Source: CAXBGS01 sp963975425
GTDB taxonomy: Bacteria > Planctomycetota > Planctomycetia > Pirellulales > Pirellulaceae
Assembly: GCA_963975425.1 (NCBI GenBank)
Contig: CAXBGS010000005.1
Span: forward strand, 434,001-498,000
Reading direction: 5' to 3'
DNA length: 64,000 nucleotides
In this document: one piece after another, positions 45,365-55,149 of the stretch
How positions within the stretch are numbered: position 1 is the stretch's first letter
How the letters are laid out: each line of letters begins with the position of its first letter
Notes under the pieces: model-generated
Databases searched by the model: none
The model's input: the letters and a program-made list of their open reading frames with translations, nothing else
What the model was told of the DNA's origin: nothing
Translations under genes and position numbers: made by a program

Positions 45365-46774
45365 ATGCAACCACCCGAACCCCACAAGGGGCCCAACATA
45401 GGGACCATTTGTCGACTTCTTGATCGGCCGCCCCTGGGCGACGCCTCAGCCGCAACATCCCGCGAAGCAACAAAGACGGATCCAGCCGAAGTCATCTTGG
45501 TCGGCGCCTCGGTTCGGTCCGCGGCCGCGAGCGCGAAAATCGCCGGATATCGAGTCCTGGGCATCGACCAGTTTGGTGATACCGATACCCGCGTACTTTG
45601 CGACCAGTTTGCCACTTTCGATGAATTACTTGACCTATCACTGAACGAGTTTGACGATTGGGCAAGCCGTTTCCGCGATGCCATCGTGCTGCAAGTTGGT
45701 GGAATGACGGGCCGCGGACAACGAATCCTCAGCCGACTGTCCGGCGTTTGTCAGCGGCTTGGGCCAACGGACGCTCAATCGCGTGCTCTGGCCGACCCGC
45801 TTTGGCTCGATCGATTCGCACGAGGCTCTGGTATCCACTTTCCAACCACCGTATCGACACGCCCCACCACCGATGACGGCATCACTGACGCTGCGGCTCC
45901 TCGGGACGGTACCGCCGATGGTACCGCTGCGACATCGATCCGCTGGCTCCACAAGCGCTCACCGCAGCTGACGCCCAGCAGCGGTGGCCTCGGCGTTCGA
46001 TTCGCGGACAACCAATGCGAACCAATCCCGAATCATCCGGTGGATGAACACTGCAATGAGATCTGGCAGAAATGGGTTCCCGGACGTAGTTTCGGTGCGA
46101 CTTTTTACAGCGATGGCGATTCGGCCTGTTTTGTCGGACTGTGTCGATCGTCTTTTCACCGCATCAAAGACCGACCGTTTGTCTACGCTGGGTCCTCCGG
46201 TCCCTTGTCGTTGCCGCCCCGCATCGTCGACCGACTGAATCAACTCGGCAATACGATCGTTCGGCTCAGCCAACTCTCGGGACTCTTCGGTACCGACATC
46301 ATCATTGACCGACAAGAACGAATCAGCCTGATCGAAATCAATCCTCGCTGGACCGCGTCCTGTGAATTGATCGAGCGAGCGATCATGCAACAGAGCCAAA
46401 CGTCTGCCGGACACGCATTGATCAGCGTGGTACTGCGCAGAACAAACACCGGTGAAGTTCGAAACGCAATCCGCCACTCACCGGATCAGTCACGCAGTAT
46501 GCTCTGGAAGCGTGTCATTTATGCGAGAAACGATGCCATCTTTCGATCGCAGTGGATTGGCGAAATTCTTTCTGGCGTCGAGGCTGACATCACAATCGCG
46601 GACATCCCCAATGATGGTCACGTGATCCGTAAACACGAGCCCGTATTCACTCTGATGGGTTCATACGACCGCGATAGCGCCGACGCGGCTTCCCTATCAT
46701 TGCGATCCGGAATCGAGACTATTCGGCGCGTGCACGCAACGATTCAGCGGTTCCGACTTCCGGCAACGAGTTGA
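45365..46774 (+). CDS. ATP-grasp protein of the H4MPT locus (OrfY-like)
   Basis: A 469-residue protein with an N-terminal preATP-grasp fold (AEVILVGASVRSAAASAKIA, then GYRVLGIDQFGDTDT) and an ATP-grasp core. The core includes a phosphate-binding stretch, HKRSPQLTPSSGGLGVR, EIWQKWVPGRSFGATF and the metal-binding GTDIIIDRQERISLIEINPR with Glu and Asn. ATP-grasp proteins such as OrfY accompany fae and mtd genes in bacteria that make H4MPT, so a role in pterin cofactor synthesis is likely but unproven. Its 3' end overlaps the following convergent sulfatase gene by 56 bases. Confidence 0.8.
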   Translation: MQPPEPHKGPNIGTICRLLDRPPLGDASAATSREATKTDPAEVILVGASVRSAAASAKIAGYRVLGIDQFGDTDTRVLCDQFATFDELLDLSLNEFDDWASRFRDAIVLQVGGMTGRGQRILSRLSGVCQRLGPTDAQSRALADPLWLDRFARGSGIHFPTTVSTRPTTDDGITDAAAPRDGTADGTAATSIRWLHKRSPQLTPSSGGLGVRFADNQCEPIPNHPVDEHCNEIWQKWVPGRSFGATFYSDGDSACFVGLCRSSFHRIKDRPFVYAGSSGPLSLPPRIVDRLNQLGNTIVRLSQLSGLFGTDIIIDRQERISLIEINPRWTASCELIERAIMQQSQTSAGHALISVVLRRTNTGEVRNAIRHSPDQSRSMLWKRVIYARNDAIFRSQWIGEILSGVEADITIADIPNDGHVIRKHEPVFTLMGSYDRDSADAASLSLRSGIETIRRVHATIQRFRLPATS

Positions 46775-48299
46775 CCATTTTTGCATCGGTGCGACGCAGC
46801 TCGCCGATCGCGGCTTGACGAAATTTCGCCAAACGCTCTTGATGCTCGGAAACGAGTGCCAGATTCGTCAGCTCATCGGGATCATTCTGCACATCATATA
46901 GCTCTTCGACTTCGCCTTCGACCAGATTCCGCACGTACTTGTAATGTCCCTCGCTAAGCATCACGTACCAAGGTATGCCTGGACCGTGATAAAGCGTCGG
47001 GTCATCGGGACCGGGAACTTCGTTGGTTGCCGAGCCGTACTGTTTCGCGGTGTGGACAAGCATCGCGGGATGATCCCAACTCGGTGCATCACCGCTCAAC
47101 AACGGGCTCAAGTCATGCCCGTGCATCTTCCATGGCAGATCGATTCTGGCGTACGAAAAAAACGTCGGCGGGATGTCGACTCCACTGACCGGGGTGTCAA
47201 TCACGCGGCCCGCTGACTCGGCGGCAACGCTAGCGGGCGGACGAATGATCAGAGGGCAAGCGACTGTCGCATCATACGGTGCGACCTTGGACTTGAAACC
47301 ATGTTGGCCCCACGCAAAACCTTGATCCGATGTATAGACGACCAGGGTATTCGCATCCTGACCGCTTGATTTCAGCGTTTCCAGCAGTCGTCCTACATTC
47401 TCGTCGATCGCAATCACGCCTTCGTTGTATTGATGAACCCACTCGCTTAAGGGACGTCCCGGATAATCTTTCATCCCGACCGGCGCGTCTTTGCGAACTT
47501 GCCGCTCCACGGGATGACCATCTTTTCCCGGTTCCCAGAACTCCATCTCGCGAACATATTTTGGCTTTCCCGGTCGCGGCGGATAAACGTCGGCCGGACT
47601 TGGCACGACTTCACCTTGGTAGTCACCGCGATGGCGATCTGCGGGAGTGAACGGGCCATGAACCGCTCCGTAGCAAAGCCACAAGTACCATGGTTTTTCG
47701 CCCGATTCAGCTTGTTCGGAAATAAAGTCGATCGCCCAATCGGTATAGTTGTCCGTCGTATAGCCCTGCACCCGCTGAGGCTCGCCACCGTCCTTGATAA
47801 TGATCTGATCGTCGTAATAGTTTGGCGAATTCTCAGGGAACCCCGGTCGATTCCAGACGATTTGGTGGTCCCAGTCCCGACCAAACCCCGTGTCGACACC
47901 GGTGTGCCACTTGCCAATTTGCGCCGTCGTGTATCCACCACGGCGGAACACGCTAGGCCAGAAAGGGCACTTGTCTGGATCGTATGCGCTGCCTGGGTAC
48001 TGGCCCTCCATGCGCATCGACTCGATGCCGTGTTGGTGGTGTCCGGTCAGCAGCGTTGCCCGTGACGGCATACACCACGACCCGATGTAGGCACGATTAA
48101 ACCGCACACCGCTGGCGGCCAAGGCGTCGATATTTGGGGTTCGCACCCATTCATAACTGCCCGGATAACAACCAACGGTGCGATACGATTGATCGTCGGT
48201 ATAGATGAACAGAATATTGGGTCGATTCGCCGCTGATACCGCGTTGAACCCGGAAACAAGCAACAGAATCGCTATCAGCGATTTCATGAAAACCTTCAT
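46719..48299 (-). CDS. Sulfatase (CMPSR type), exported
   Basis: A 526-residue sulfatase with a signal peptide (MKSLIAILLLVSGFNAVSA). The formylglycine motif is Cys76-Met-Pro-Ser-Arg80. Metal ligands are Asp-Asp in FIYTDDQSY and Asp in VVYTSDQGFAWGQHGF, which also carries the His. The C-terminal region has the usual VRNLVEGEVEELYDVQNDPD segment. ATG 48299 is favoured over the TTG at 48308; ATG 48287 is also possible. The first of four sulfatase genes in a row on the minus strand. The substrate is probably a sulfated polysaccharide unit, not identifiable here. Confidence 0.94.
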   Translation of the reverse strand: MKVFMKSLIAILLLVSGFNAVSAANRPNILFIYTDDQSYRTVGCYPGSYEWVRTPNIDALAASGVRFNRAYIGSWCMPSRATLLTGHHQHGIESMRMEGQYPGSAYDPDKCPFWPSVFRRGGYTTAQIGKWHTGVDTGFGRDWDHQIVWNRPGFPENSPNYYDDQIIIKDGGEPQRVQGYTTDNYTDWAIDFISEQAESGEKPWYLWLCYGAVHGPFTPADRHRGDYQGEVVPSPADVYPPRPGKPKYVREMEFWEPGKDGHPVERQVRKDAPVGMKDYPGRPLSEWVHQYNEGVIAIDENVGRLLETLKSSGQDANTLVVYTSDQGFAWGQHGFKSKVAPYDATVACPLIIRPPASVAAESAGRVIDTPVSGVDIPPTFFSYARIDLPWKMHGHDLSPLLSGDAPSWDHPAMLVHTAKQYGSATNEVPGPDDPTLYHGPGIPWYVMLSEGHYKYVRNLVEGEVEELYDVQNDPDELTNLALVSEHQERLAKFRQAAIGELRRTDAKMVNSLPEVGTAESLRARAE

Positions 48300-48409
48300 A
48301 CGAAACAAAACTCCCGTGGTCCTTGTTCACGCCGACGGCACGACGAAGCTCTGCCGTAATCTCGTAACATAAACGAACGCCATATCTCATCGGTGACGAA
48401 ACTCAAAGC

Positions 48410-49885
48410 TTAGTTTCGCGAGAAGACTTCACCGAACGGTCGATAGTTGTGATAGGGAACCGCCTTGGCTTTCCAGTCTTCAACGGCGTTGTCGTACAAA
48501 GCTCTCATGCGAACAAGATCGTCCGTCGCGCTAGCATCGGCGGCAAGGTTTTTCATTTCCAGTGGGTCCGCCGTGGTCTCGAACAACTCCTCGGTTGGTT
48601 CGTAATCGCCTTTATCATGCGGCCAATAGATATATTTCCAATCCTTTGTCACAACGCCCAGGCTGTGAACCGCGTCCGGGCCCCAGACATTGATCAGCGG
48701 CAACCAACTGTGAATCGTCGATTGCGGGTCGTCGTATAGCTTCATCAAATCAGCCCCATCAATGGTCTCGGGAACCGATAGCCCGGCCAGTTTGAGAATC
48801 GTCGGTGCAAAATCAACGTTTCCGGTCAGCGCGTCACATCGCAGACCCTTGCCACTATTGTCGTGGCGCGGATCAAATACGATCAGGGGAACACGAGAGG
48901 ATTCTTCATACGGAATCACTTTCGAACCATACCCGTGCGACCCGTTCATAAACCCGTTGTCCGAGGTGTAGATGACAATGGTGTTTTCAAAGGCACCCGA
49001 CTCTTTGATCGCGTCGCGAATCATGCCAACCGCAACATCAATCGCATAGATTTGCTGATAGTACAGAGCCATCGTCTCGTCATACTTGGTGCTGTAATTC
49101 CAGCTGTGAAATCGTTCATACTGTCGGCCAAGTCGACTCTGTGGCGCCAAATGCTCGCCGTTTTCGCGTCCGAAATTGCCCGGCTTGGTGAACTTAGCGC
49201 CGGCATAAACATCGTCGAACCTGGGGTCCGGCTGAACGGGATGATGCGGCGCCTTGAAACTGATCGAAAGACAGAACGGTGCATCGTCGTCGGCCGAGTC
49301 GCGAATAAAATCACGTCCGAATGCACCATACGAAAGCGTCGAATGCGGATATTTGTCCGCGTACTTGATCATCGACTTGTTTTTGCGCGTGTCATAGGAA
49401 GTCTGCCCCGGCCCGCCGCCCCATCGGTCGAAATCTTCCTCGGGCAATTGCCCCTTCCGTTCGGGCGTATCGGTGACTTCAAACCCGAACTTACCGGCAA
49501 ACGCCGTTTTGTAACCGGCTTGGCGCAACAACATGGGATATGACTTTTCCCAGTGTGCCGTCATCAACGCGCCATGCTCGAAATTACAACCGGTTTTGTA
49601 CTCGTACATTCCCGTCACCACATTGGCACGACTGGCCATGCAGATGGCCGTCGTATCGTAATGGTTGTCGAAAATCATTCCGTCGGCCGCCAGATCATCC
49701 AGGTTCGGAGTCTTTGCGCCGGCAGTGCCGTAGCATCCCATCGAATAGGTCGCCTGGTCGTCCGCCATCAAGAAAATGATATTCGGACGGTCGTCGCCGC
49801 TAACGTTGCCCGTGGTTGCGAACGCGAGAACCGTGATGACGAAAAGACACGCGAGCGGAACGCGACGACTGAACTTAATTGACAT
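48410..49885 (-). CDS. Sulfatase (CMASR type), exported
   Basis: A 491-residue sulfatase with a signal peptide (VPLACLFVITVLAFATTGNVSG). The modification site is Cys82-Met-Ala-Ser-Arg86: the Pro of the usual CxPxR is Ala, which is within the accepted CxAxR form. Ligands appear in FLMADDQATY and IYTSDNGFMNGSHGYGSKV. The C-terminus is of the usual length, with WKYIYWPHDKGDYEPTEELF. It lies 110 bases upstream of the preceding sulfatase on the same strand; each gene seems to have its own leader, so separate promoters are possible. Confidence 0.93.
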   Translation of the reverse strand: MSIKFSRRVPLACLFVITVLAFATTGNVSGDDRPNIIFLMADDQATYSMGCYGTAGAKTPNLDDLAADGMIFDNHYDTTAICMASRANVVTGMYEYKTGCNFEHGALMTAHWEKSYPMLLRQAGYKTAFAGKFGFEVTDTPERKGQLPEEDFDRWGGGPGQTSYDTRKNKSMIKYADKYPHSTLSYGAFGRDFIRDSADDDAPFCLSISFKAPHHPVQPDPRFDDVYAGAKFTKPGNFGRENGEHLAPQSRLGRQYERFHSWNYSTKYDETMALYYQQIYAIDVAVGMIRDAIKESGAFENTIVIYTSDNGFMNGSHGYGSKVIPYEESSRVPLIVFDPRHDNSGKGLRCDALTGNVDFAPTILKLAGLSVPETIDGADLMKLYDDPQSTIHSWLPLINVWGPDAVHSLGVVTKDWKYIYWPHDKGDYEPTEELFETTADPLEMKNLAADASATDDLVRMRALYDNAVEDWKAKAVPYHNYRPFGEVFSRN

Positions 49886-49965
49886 GCATCAACCATTCGA
49901 AGACGTGGAATCGGGAATCCACGTATTCTAACGTCAAACAAATACAACCGGGTCGGATCCGCGAA

Positions 49966-51378
49966 CTATTTCTCGCCGGCGTGCAAGTCTGTCCAGTCCT
50001 GATAGATCGGCCGTTCGGTTGCGTCACGTCCCAGCATCCCCGTTGGTTCGGGCGGCAAGGAATTCAGCAGGCGCTGCAGCCGCGTTCGTGGCGCACTGCT
50101 TGCCTCACCCGGTGCAATCACGGATTTTTCGTAAAGATCATTGGGGACGTCGTAGTAACGTCCATCGCGATAAAGTTTGTACTGCTGGGTGCGAGCAAAC
50201 TGACCTGGCGTTTTGTTCCAGTACGGCTGGTAATGGCAGATCACCCAGTCCCGTGGATTGCCCGGTTTTCCCGTCAATTGCGGCAAAAAACTGAATCCGT
50301 CGATGGGATCACCGGCACCCAAACTCACGCCGGCGGCCTCGGCCAGCGTCGGGTAAAAATCGGTAAAGTCGACCAGGTCGTCAACGACTTTCCCACTCGG
50401 CGTATGGCCTTTCCAATACGCGACCAGCGGCACGTGGGTGCCCATGTCCGTCATGCCCCCTTTACCGCCGCGAATGTCCATGCCATTCCAGCGAGACGTC
50501 AAGCGTGTGTTTGTTCCGTTGTCGGCGGTAAACAGAATAATCGTGTCATCAAGCTCGCCGATTGATTCCATATGCCGAACGATTCGCCCGATGATTTTGT
50601 CCATGTACTGAACCATCGCAACGAAGTTCTTCTTTTCGTCTTTCTTGGCGGCTTTGTTTGCTTTCGATCGATCTGCGTCTCCGATCGTATCCGGCGTGGG
50701 CACGAATGGATCATGCACCAGTACCATCGGGTAGTACAAGAAAAACGGTTCCTCTTGATGTCGCGTCGCAAAATCGCACAAAAAATCGCACAACAGGTCA
50801 GGGCCAAACTTACCGGCGTTTTCTTCCTTGGTGATTAGTTTCCCGTTGTGTTCAAGTGGCGGATTCCAAAATCGTTCGCCGCCTTGAGGCCCCTTCTTTT
50901 CCAAAGTCACCTGCCACAATAAAGACTCGTCAAACCCGGCCTTAAGCGGTCGCGTGCTGTCGTCGCTGCCGGGCAACGTGTTGTAAGTTCCGTTCAATTG
51001 CCACTTGCCGGCGATCGCCGTTTTGTATCCGGCCGATTGCATCAGATGGCCAAACGTTTTCTCGTCCGGATTCAAGTATCCAAAGTGCGTATAGTTTCGA
51101 AAGCTATATTTGCCGGTCATGATTTCGACACGGGACGGTGTACAAATGGGCGTCGAATAACAGTGTGAAAATCGCAAGCCTTTCGAGGCGAGTTCATCAA
51201 TGTTCGGCGTCTCATAGTCTTCTGCGCCATAACAGCCGAACGCTTCCCAACTGACATCGTCGGCCATGATCAAGATGACGTTAGGCTGCTCAGCCGCCGT
51301 CGCAACCAAAGTGAAAAACAAACTAGAGATTACGCCGAACGCGAAAAAGCCAATTGGGTTTCGAGCAGAGTGGCTCAT
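49966..51378 (-). CDS. Sulfatase (CTPSR type), exported
   Basis: A 470-residue sulfatase. The N-terminus has a hydrophobic signal segment (GFFAFGVISSLFFTLVATAA). The catalytic motif is Cys79-Thr-Pro-Ser-Arg83 in PICTPSRVEIMTGKYSFRNY. Metal-site residues appear in LIMADDVSWEAFG and ILFTADNGTNTRLTSRW. The C-terminal domain contains WVICHYQPYWNKTPGQFART, a segment common in a group of marine planctomycete sulfatases. The gene belongs to the minus-strand series; the substrate is unknown. Confidence 0.93.
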   Translation of the reverse strand: MSHSARNPIGFFAFGVISSLFFTLVATAAEQPNVILIMADDVSWEAFGCYGAEDYETPNIDELASKGLRFSHCYSTPICTPSRVEIMTGKYSFRNYTHFGYLNPDEKTFGHLMQSAGYKTAIAGKWQLNGTYNTLPGSDDSTRPLKAGFDESLLWQVTLEKKGPQGGERFWNPPLEHNGKLITKEENAGKFGPDLLCDFLCDFATRHQEEPFFLYYPMVLVHDPFVPTPDTIGDADRSKANKAAKKDEKKNFVAMVQYMDKIIGRIVRHMESIGELDDTIILFTADNGTNTRLTSRWNGMDIRGGKGGMTDMGTHVPLVAYWKGHTPSGKVVDDLVDFTDFYPTLAEAAGVSLGAGDPIDGFSFLPQLTGKPGNPRDWVICHYQPYWNKTPGQFARTQQYKLYRDGRYYDVPNDLYEKSVIAPGEASSAPRTRLQRLLNSLPPEPTGMLGRDATERPIYQDWTDLHAGEK

Positions 51379-51593
51379 GAGAATTTCTTACCGGGAAGGG
51401 AGGGAAGGGCAGGTGGTTTTGGCCGGGTGCGATCAACGACCGAATCACCCACCAGTGAAACTGTCGATCAACGAATTTGCAACACCTTTCAAACGCTGAC
51501 CTTGTCACGGCGACGCGCGGGCGGGTACGTCAAGTTGGATGGCGCATTACGGCCTACCGAAATACGCCGCTGGCGGCAATTGCCAGACAGTGC

Positions 51594-53360
51594 TTAATGT
51601 TTGGCTGTCGCTTTCAGCTGCTTTAGGTGTTCGTACATGTTGAAACGTTTCGGGAAACTGACGCCGTGATTCGTCGCCCACGTTTCCCACATTTGAATCA
51701 TGCGGTCTCGTCGCTTTGGCATTTTATCTGACAAATCGTTTAGCTCGGTGCGATCGGCATCCATATCGTACAACTCCCAATCGCTTTCGTATTCTCGCAC
51801 CAGCTTCCACTTTCCGTCACGGACCGCCGCATTTCCTTCGTGTTCCCAAAATAGCGGCTCCTCGTGAATCAGGCCACGTTGGCCGGCAATCACAGACGCC
51901 ATCGACTTGCCTTCACACGTCGGGATACCTTCGGGGTACGCACCGCCAGAGAGTTCGATGAACGTCGCCATAAAATCTTGCAAATAAGCCGGTTGTCGAA
52001 CAAAGCCTCCAGCGTCACCGCCCCCATTCGGCCAGCACGCAATCATCGGTGTGCAGGCTCCGCCCTCGTGAACGTAATGTTTGTACTTTCGAAACGGGGT
52101 ATTGCATGCGCCGGCCCAGTGCAACCCGATGCGAGGTCCGTCGGTCGTCAATCGCGGAGGATCCTTGATCATTGCCTCGCCACCTTTGCCGAATTCGCCG
52201 CCTTCCTGGCACGCCCCATTATCAGACAAAAAGAAGATCGCCGTGTTATCGTACATTCCATTCGTCTTCAGGTAGTCGACCAGTTTTCCAATGTTCTGGT
52301 CAATGGAGTCAATGCAGCCTGCATAAGCGGCCATCAACGCGGCTTGCTTTTTACGCTGCTGATTCGTGAGTGACTCCCAAGTCGGGCCGGGATGTTCTGC
52401 CGCGACGGTATCGGCCGGAAACAGTCCGATTTGCTTTTGCTTTTCTTGACGCCGACGCATCATTGCTCTGTAACCGTCCTGATAACGGTCTTTGTATTTC
52501 AGATAGTCCTTCCACTTTGGCGTGACGGGCCAATGCGGCGCGTTGTACGCCAAGTACAAAAAGAACGGCTGTTCATCGGCCTTGGTTTCTTCGTCGATGA
52601 ACTGGATCGCTTTGTCCGTCAACGCGTCGGTCACGTAATAGTCGTCGCCAAGTGATTCCGCATCGATCGGATCATTGCCTTCGGTCAGGCCACGATCGCC
52701 ACCGGGTTTGAAATAATTAAACGCTCCGCTGAGGCCTCCGTAGAAGCGATCGAACCCTCGTTGCAGTGGCCAACAGTCTTTGCGATCTGCGCCCAAGTGC
52801 CATTTGCCTGAGATCAACGTGTGGTAGCCCGTTGACTTCAAAACCTCGGCGATCGTTGTGCACTCTTCGTTCAAGTAACCCTGATACGCGCCAGTGATTC
52901 CCAACGGTTGACCGGGAGGCGCCGTCATGTGTCCGATTCCAACCTGATGAGGCTGCAGTCCCGTGATCAAGCTCGCCCGCGTCGGGCAGCAGCGACCTTG
53001 GTTATAGAACTGGGTGAAACGCAGACCGTCCGCAGCAAGGTTGTCGATATTCGGCGTTTCAATCTCTCCGCCGTAACAACCCAAATCCGAAAACCCCATA
53101 TCATCGACCAACACGACGATGATGTTCGGCTGTTTTCCCGCTATTCCGGTTGTTGATTCAGCCGCTTCGGCGGCGACCGCCCGCGGCGCGAAAAGAGCTG
53201 TCGCAAGAATCACGATCAGCGGATAGACCGCTGCCTTGACGCGGAACGCGGAAAACAAGAGTGGAATGGGCAAAGGATTGACCTCAATTTCATGGCGAAT
53301 CGTGCGTGGAACGATCGGGGAACTCACGCTAAGTGACGAACATTCACTTCGACTGAACAT
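51594..53360 (-). CDS. Arylsulfatase (CCPTR type), exported
   Basis: About 588 residues, close to arylsulfatase A/B-like enzymes. The motif is Cys124-Cys-Pro-Thr-Arg128 in NQGRCCPTRASLITGLQPHQ, preceded by IIVVLVDDMGFSDLGCYGGE with the paired Asp ligands. FFLSDNGACQEGGEFGKGG supplies the later Asp-Asn. The hydrophobic signal segment (VYPLIVILATALFAPRAVAA) lies about 45 residues after the chosen ATG 53360, so the true start may be an internal TTG; the GTG at 53396 is longer still. Divergent from the next sulfatase by about 208 bases. Confidence 0.92.
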   Translation of the reverse strand: MFSRSECSSLSVSSPIVPRTIRHEIEVNPLPIPLLFSAFRVKAAVYPLIVILATALFAPRAVAAEAAESTTGIAGKQPNIIVVLVDDMGFSDLGCYGGEIETPNIDNLAADGLRFTQFYNQGRCCPTRASLITGLQPHQVGIGHMTAPPGQPLGITGAYQGYLNEECTTIAEVLKSTGYHTLISGKWHLGADRKDCWPLQRGFDRFYGGLSGAFNYFKPGGDRGLTEGNDPIDAESLGDDYYVTDALTDKAIQFIDEETKADEQPFFLYLAYNAPHWPVTPKWKDYLKYKDRYQDGYRAMMRRRQEKQKQIGLFPADTVAAEHPGPTWESLTNQQRKKQAALMAAYAGCIDSIDQNIGKLVDYLKTNGMYDNTAIFFLSDNGACQEGGEFGKGGEAMIKDPPRLTTDGPRIGLHWAGACNTPFRKYKHYVHEGGACTPMIACWPNGGGDAGGFVRQPAYLQDFMATFIELSGGAYPEGIPTCEGKSMASVIAGQRGLIHEEPLFWEHEGNAAVRDGKWKLVREYESDWELYDMDADRTELNDLSDKMPKRRDRMIQMWETWATNHGVSFPKRFNMYEHLKQLKATAKH

Positions 53361-53568
53361 TACACATCGTCGGCCGCCAGTCTTCAATGAATGCACGCGT
53401 CGATCTATTAAGATACTTTATCAGGAACCGACGTTTCCGCGGCAAACGTTTACCCCACGGAACCTCGCCCATGCTAAAACTTGAGTCGGCCAGCAAGACT
53501 GGCGGCGACCCCGCTTCCGTGCACCTCACATTTTGCCGAAACACCCATCCGTGATACGAGACCACGCC

Positions 53569-55149
53569 GTGATACGCTCTCTATTTGCACTGCCTGTATT
53601 AGCACTGCCTGTATTAGCACCGCTCATTGCCCTGTTCAGTACCCAGACCGCTGCGACACTTTCCATCGCCGCCGAACGCCCTAATATCATCGTCATTTAT
53701 ACCGATGACCAAGGGTACGGCGACGCCAGCTGTTTGAACCCGAACGCAAAATTCGAGACGCCAAACCTGGATCGCCTCGCCGCCGAAGGAATCACGTTCA
53801 CCAATGGACATTGCAGTGACACAGTCTGTACGCCATCGCGATATGGTTTGCTTACCGGTCGATACAGTTGGCGTACGACCCTCAAGACCGGCGTGATGGT
53901 GGCCGAGGGAGAATGCCTCATTGCAGACAAACGCGTGACCCTGCCATCACTACTGCGTGACAACGGGTACCACACAGCGATGGTTGGCAAGTGGCATCTC
54001 GGCATGGACTTCCCCGGCGACAAGGGCAATCGCGATTGGACACAACCTGTCCGAAACATGCCCTTGGACAAAGGCTTTGATTACTTTTTCGGAATCCCGG
54101 CATCACTGAACTATGGAGTGCTTGCCTGGTTCGAGGGACGCCACGCGAAGGTACCTCCCACAGTTTTCACCGCAAAAAAACCAAACAAGCGACACGTTGA
54201 TTATCGCATCATGCCGCCCTATCAGGACTCACCTGAAGAAACGAAACGAGTCGTCGGCACCAACGGCATGGAGGTCGCACCCGATTTTGTAGACAACCAA
54301 TGCCTGACACGATTCACCGATAAAGCGATCCAATGGATGCAGACGAAACGTGAGGATGCCATCGCTGGCAAGCCTTTCTTTGTCTACCTGCCGTTCACAT
54401 CGCCACACTATCCGGTTTGTCCACTGCCTGAGTTTTGGGGTCAAGGCGATTGCGGCGGGTACGGCGAGTTTGTGATTGAAACCGACCATCATGTCGGTCG
54501 CATTTTGCAATTCTTGTCCCAGTCGGGACTCGATGAAAACACCATGGTGATCTTCACCAGTGATAACGGTCCCGAAAAGTCATGGAAAGAACGAATCGAG
54601 AAATTCAACCACGCCAGCAATGCAATTTATCGGGGCGGAAAACGCGATATTTACGAAGGCGGGCACCGCGTCCCTTTCTTTGTGCGATGGCCAAAAGGTA
54701 TCGCTTCGCCAGGACGAACCTTTGACGGACTGGTCGGGCAAACCGACATCCTGGCCACGTTAGCCGACGTGATTGGATCGGACGTGCCACGAAATGCAGC
54801 CGAAGACAGCCAGAGTTTCGCATCCGTACTCACCAACCCGATGTCGGATCACAAACGATTACCACTGATTAACCATGGCGTCAAAGGACGATTCGCAATA
54901 ACCGACGGTCACTGGAAACTGATCATGCCACACCAAAAGCTGCCGTTCGAACTTTACGACTTGTCGAATGACCCTAGCGAGACTACGAACGTTTACGCGG
55001 AACATCCTGAGATCGCATCAGAATTGAAATCGAAAATTACCAGCATCGTCCTAAACGGACGGACCACAAAAGGTCCGAAACAATCCAACGACACCGGATA
55101 TTGGGACGATTTGACCTGGATCAGCGAGTCCGAGTACTCCAACCACTAG
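53569..55149 (+). CDS. Arylsulfatase (CTPSR type), exported
   Basis: About 526 residues. The signal peptide contains a 15-base duplication encoding ALPVL twice (LFALPVLALPVLAPLIALF). The modification site is Cys87-Thr-Pro-Ser-Arg91 in DTVCTPSRYGLLTGRYSWRT. Ligands are in VIYTDDQGYGDASC and IFTSDNGPEKSW. GTG 53569 gives the most compact signal peptide; GTG 53551 and TTG 53533 are in frame. It is the only plus-strand member of the group, and its stop overlaps the stop of the convergent serine hydrolase by four bases (55146-55149). Confidence 0.92.
   Translation: MIRSLFALPVLALPVLAPLIALFSTQTAATLSIAAERPNIIVIYTDDQGYGDASCLNPNAKFETPNLDRLAAEGITFTNGHCSDTVCTPSRYGLLTGRYSWRTTLKTGVMVAEGECLIADKRVTLPSLLRDNGYHTAMVGKWHLGMDFPGDKGNRDWTQPVRNMPLDKGFDYFFGIPASLNYGVLAWFEGRHAKVPPTVFTAKKPNKRHVDYRIMPPYQDSPEETKRVVGTNGMEVAPDFVDNQCLTRFTDKAIQWMQTKREDAIAGKPFFVYLPFTSPHYPVCPLPEFWGQGDCGGYGEFVIETDHHVGRILQFLSQSGLDENTMVIFTSDNGPEKSWKERIEKFNHASNAIYRGGKRDIYEGGHRVPFFVRWPKGIASPGRTFDGLVGQTDILATLADVIGSDVPRNAAEDSQSFASVLTNPMSDHKRLPLINHGVKGRFAITDGHWKLIMPHQKLPFELYDLSNDPSETTNVYAEHPEIASELKSKITSIVLNGRTTKGPKQSNDTGYWDDLTWISESEYSNH

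Noticed and set aside
53590..53620. 15-bp duplication considered as an intergenic array
   Set aside because: It lies within the sulfatase signal peptide frame and encodes ALPVL twice, so it is part of the gene.
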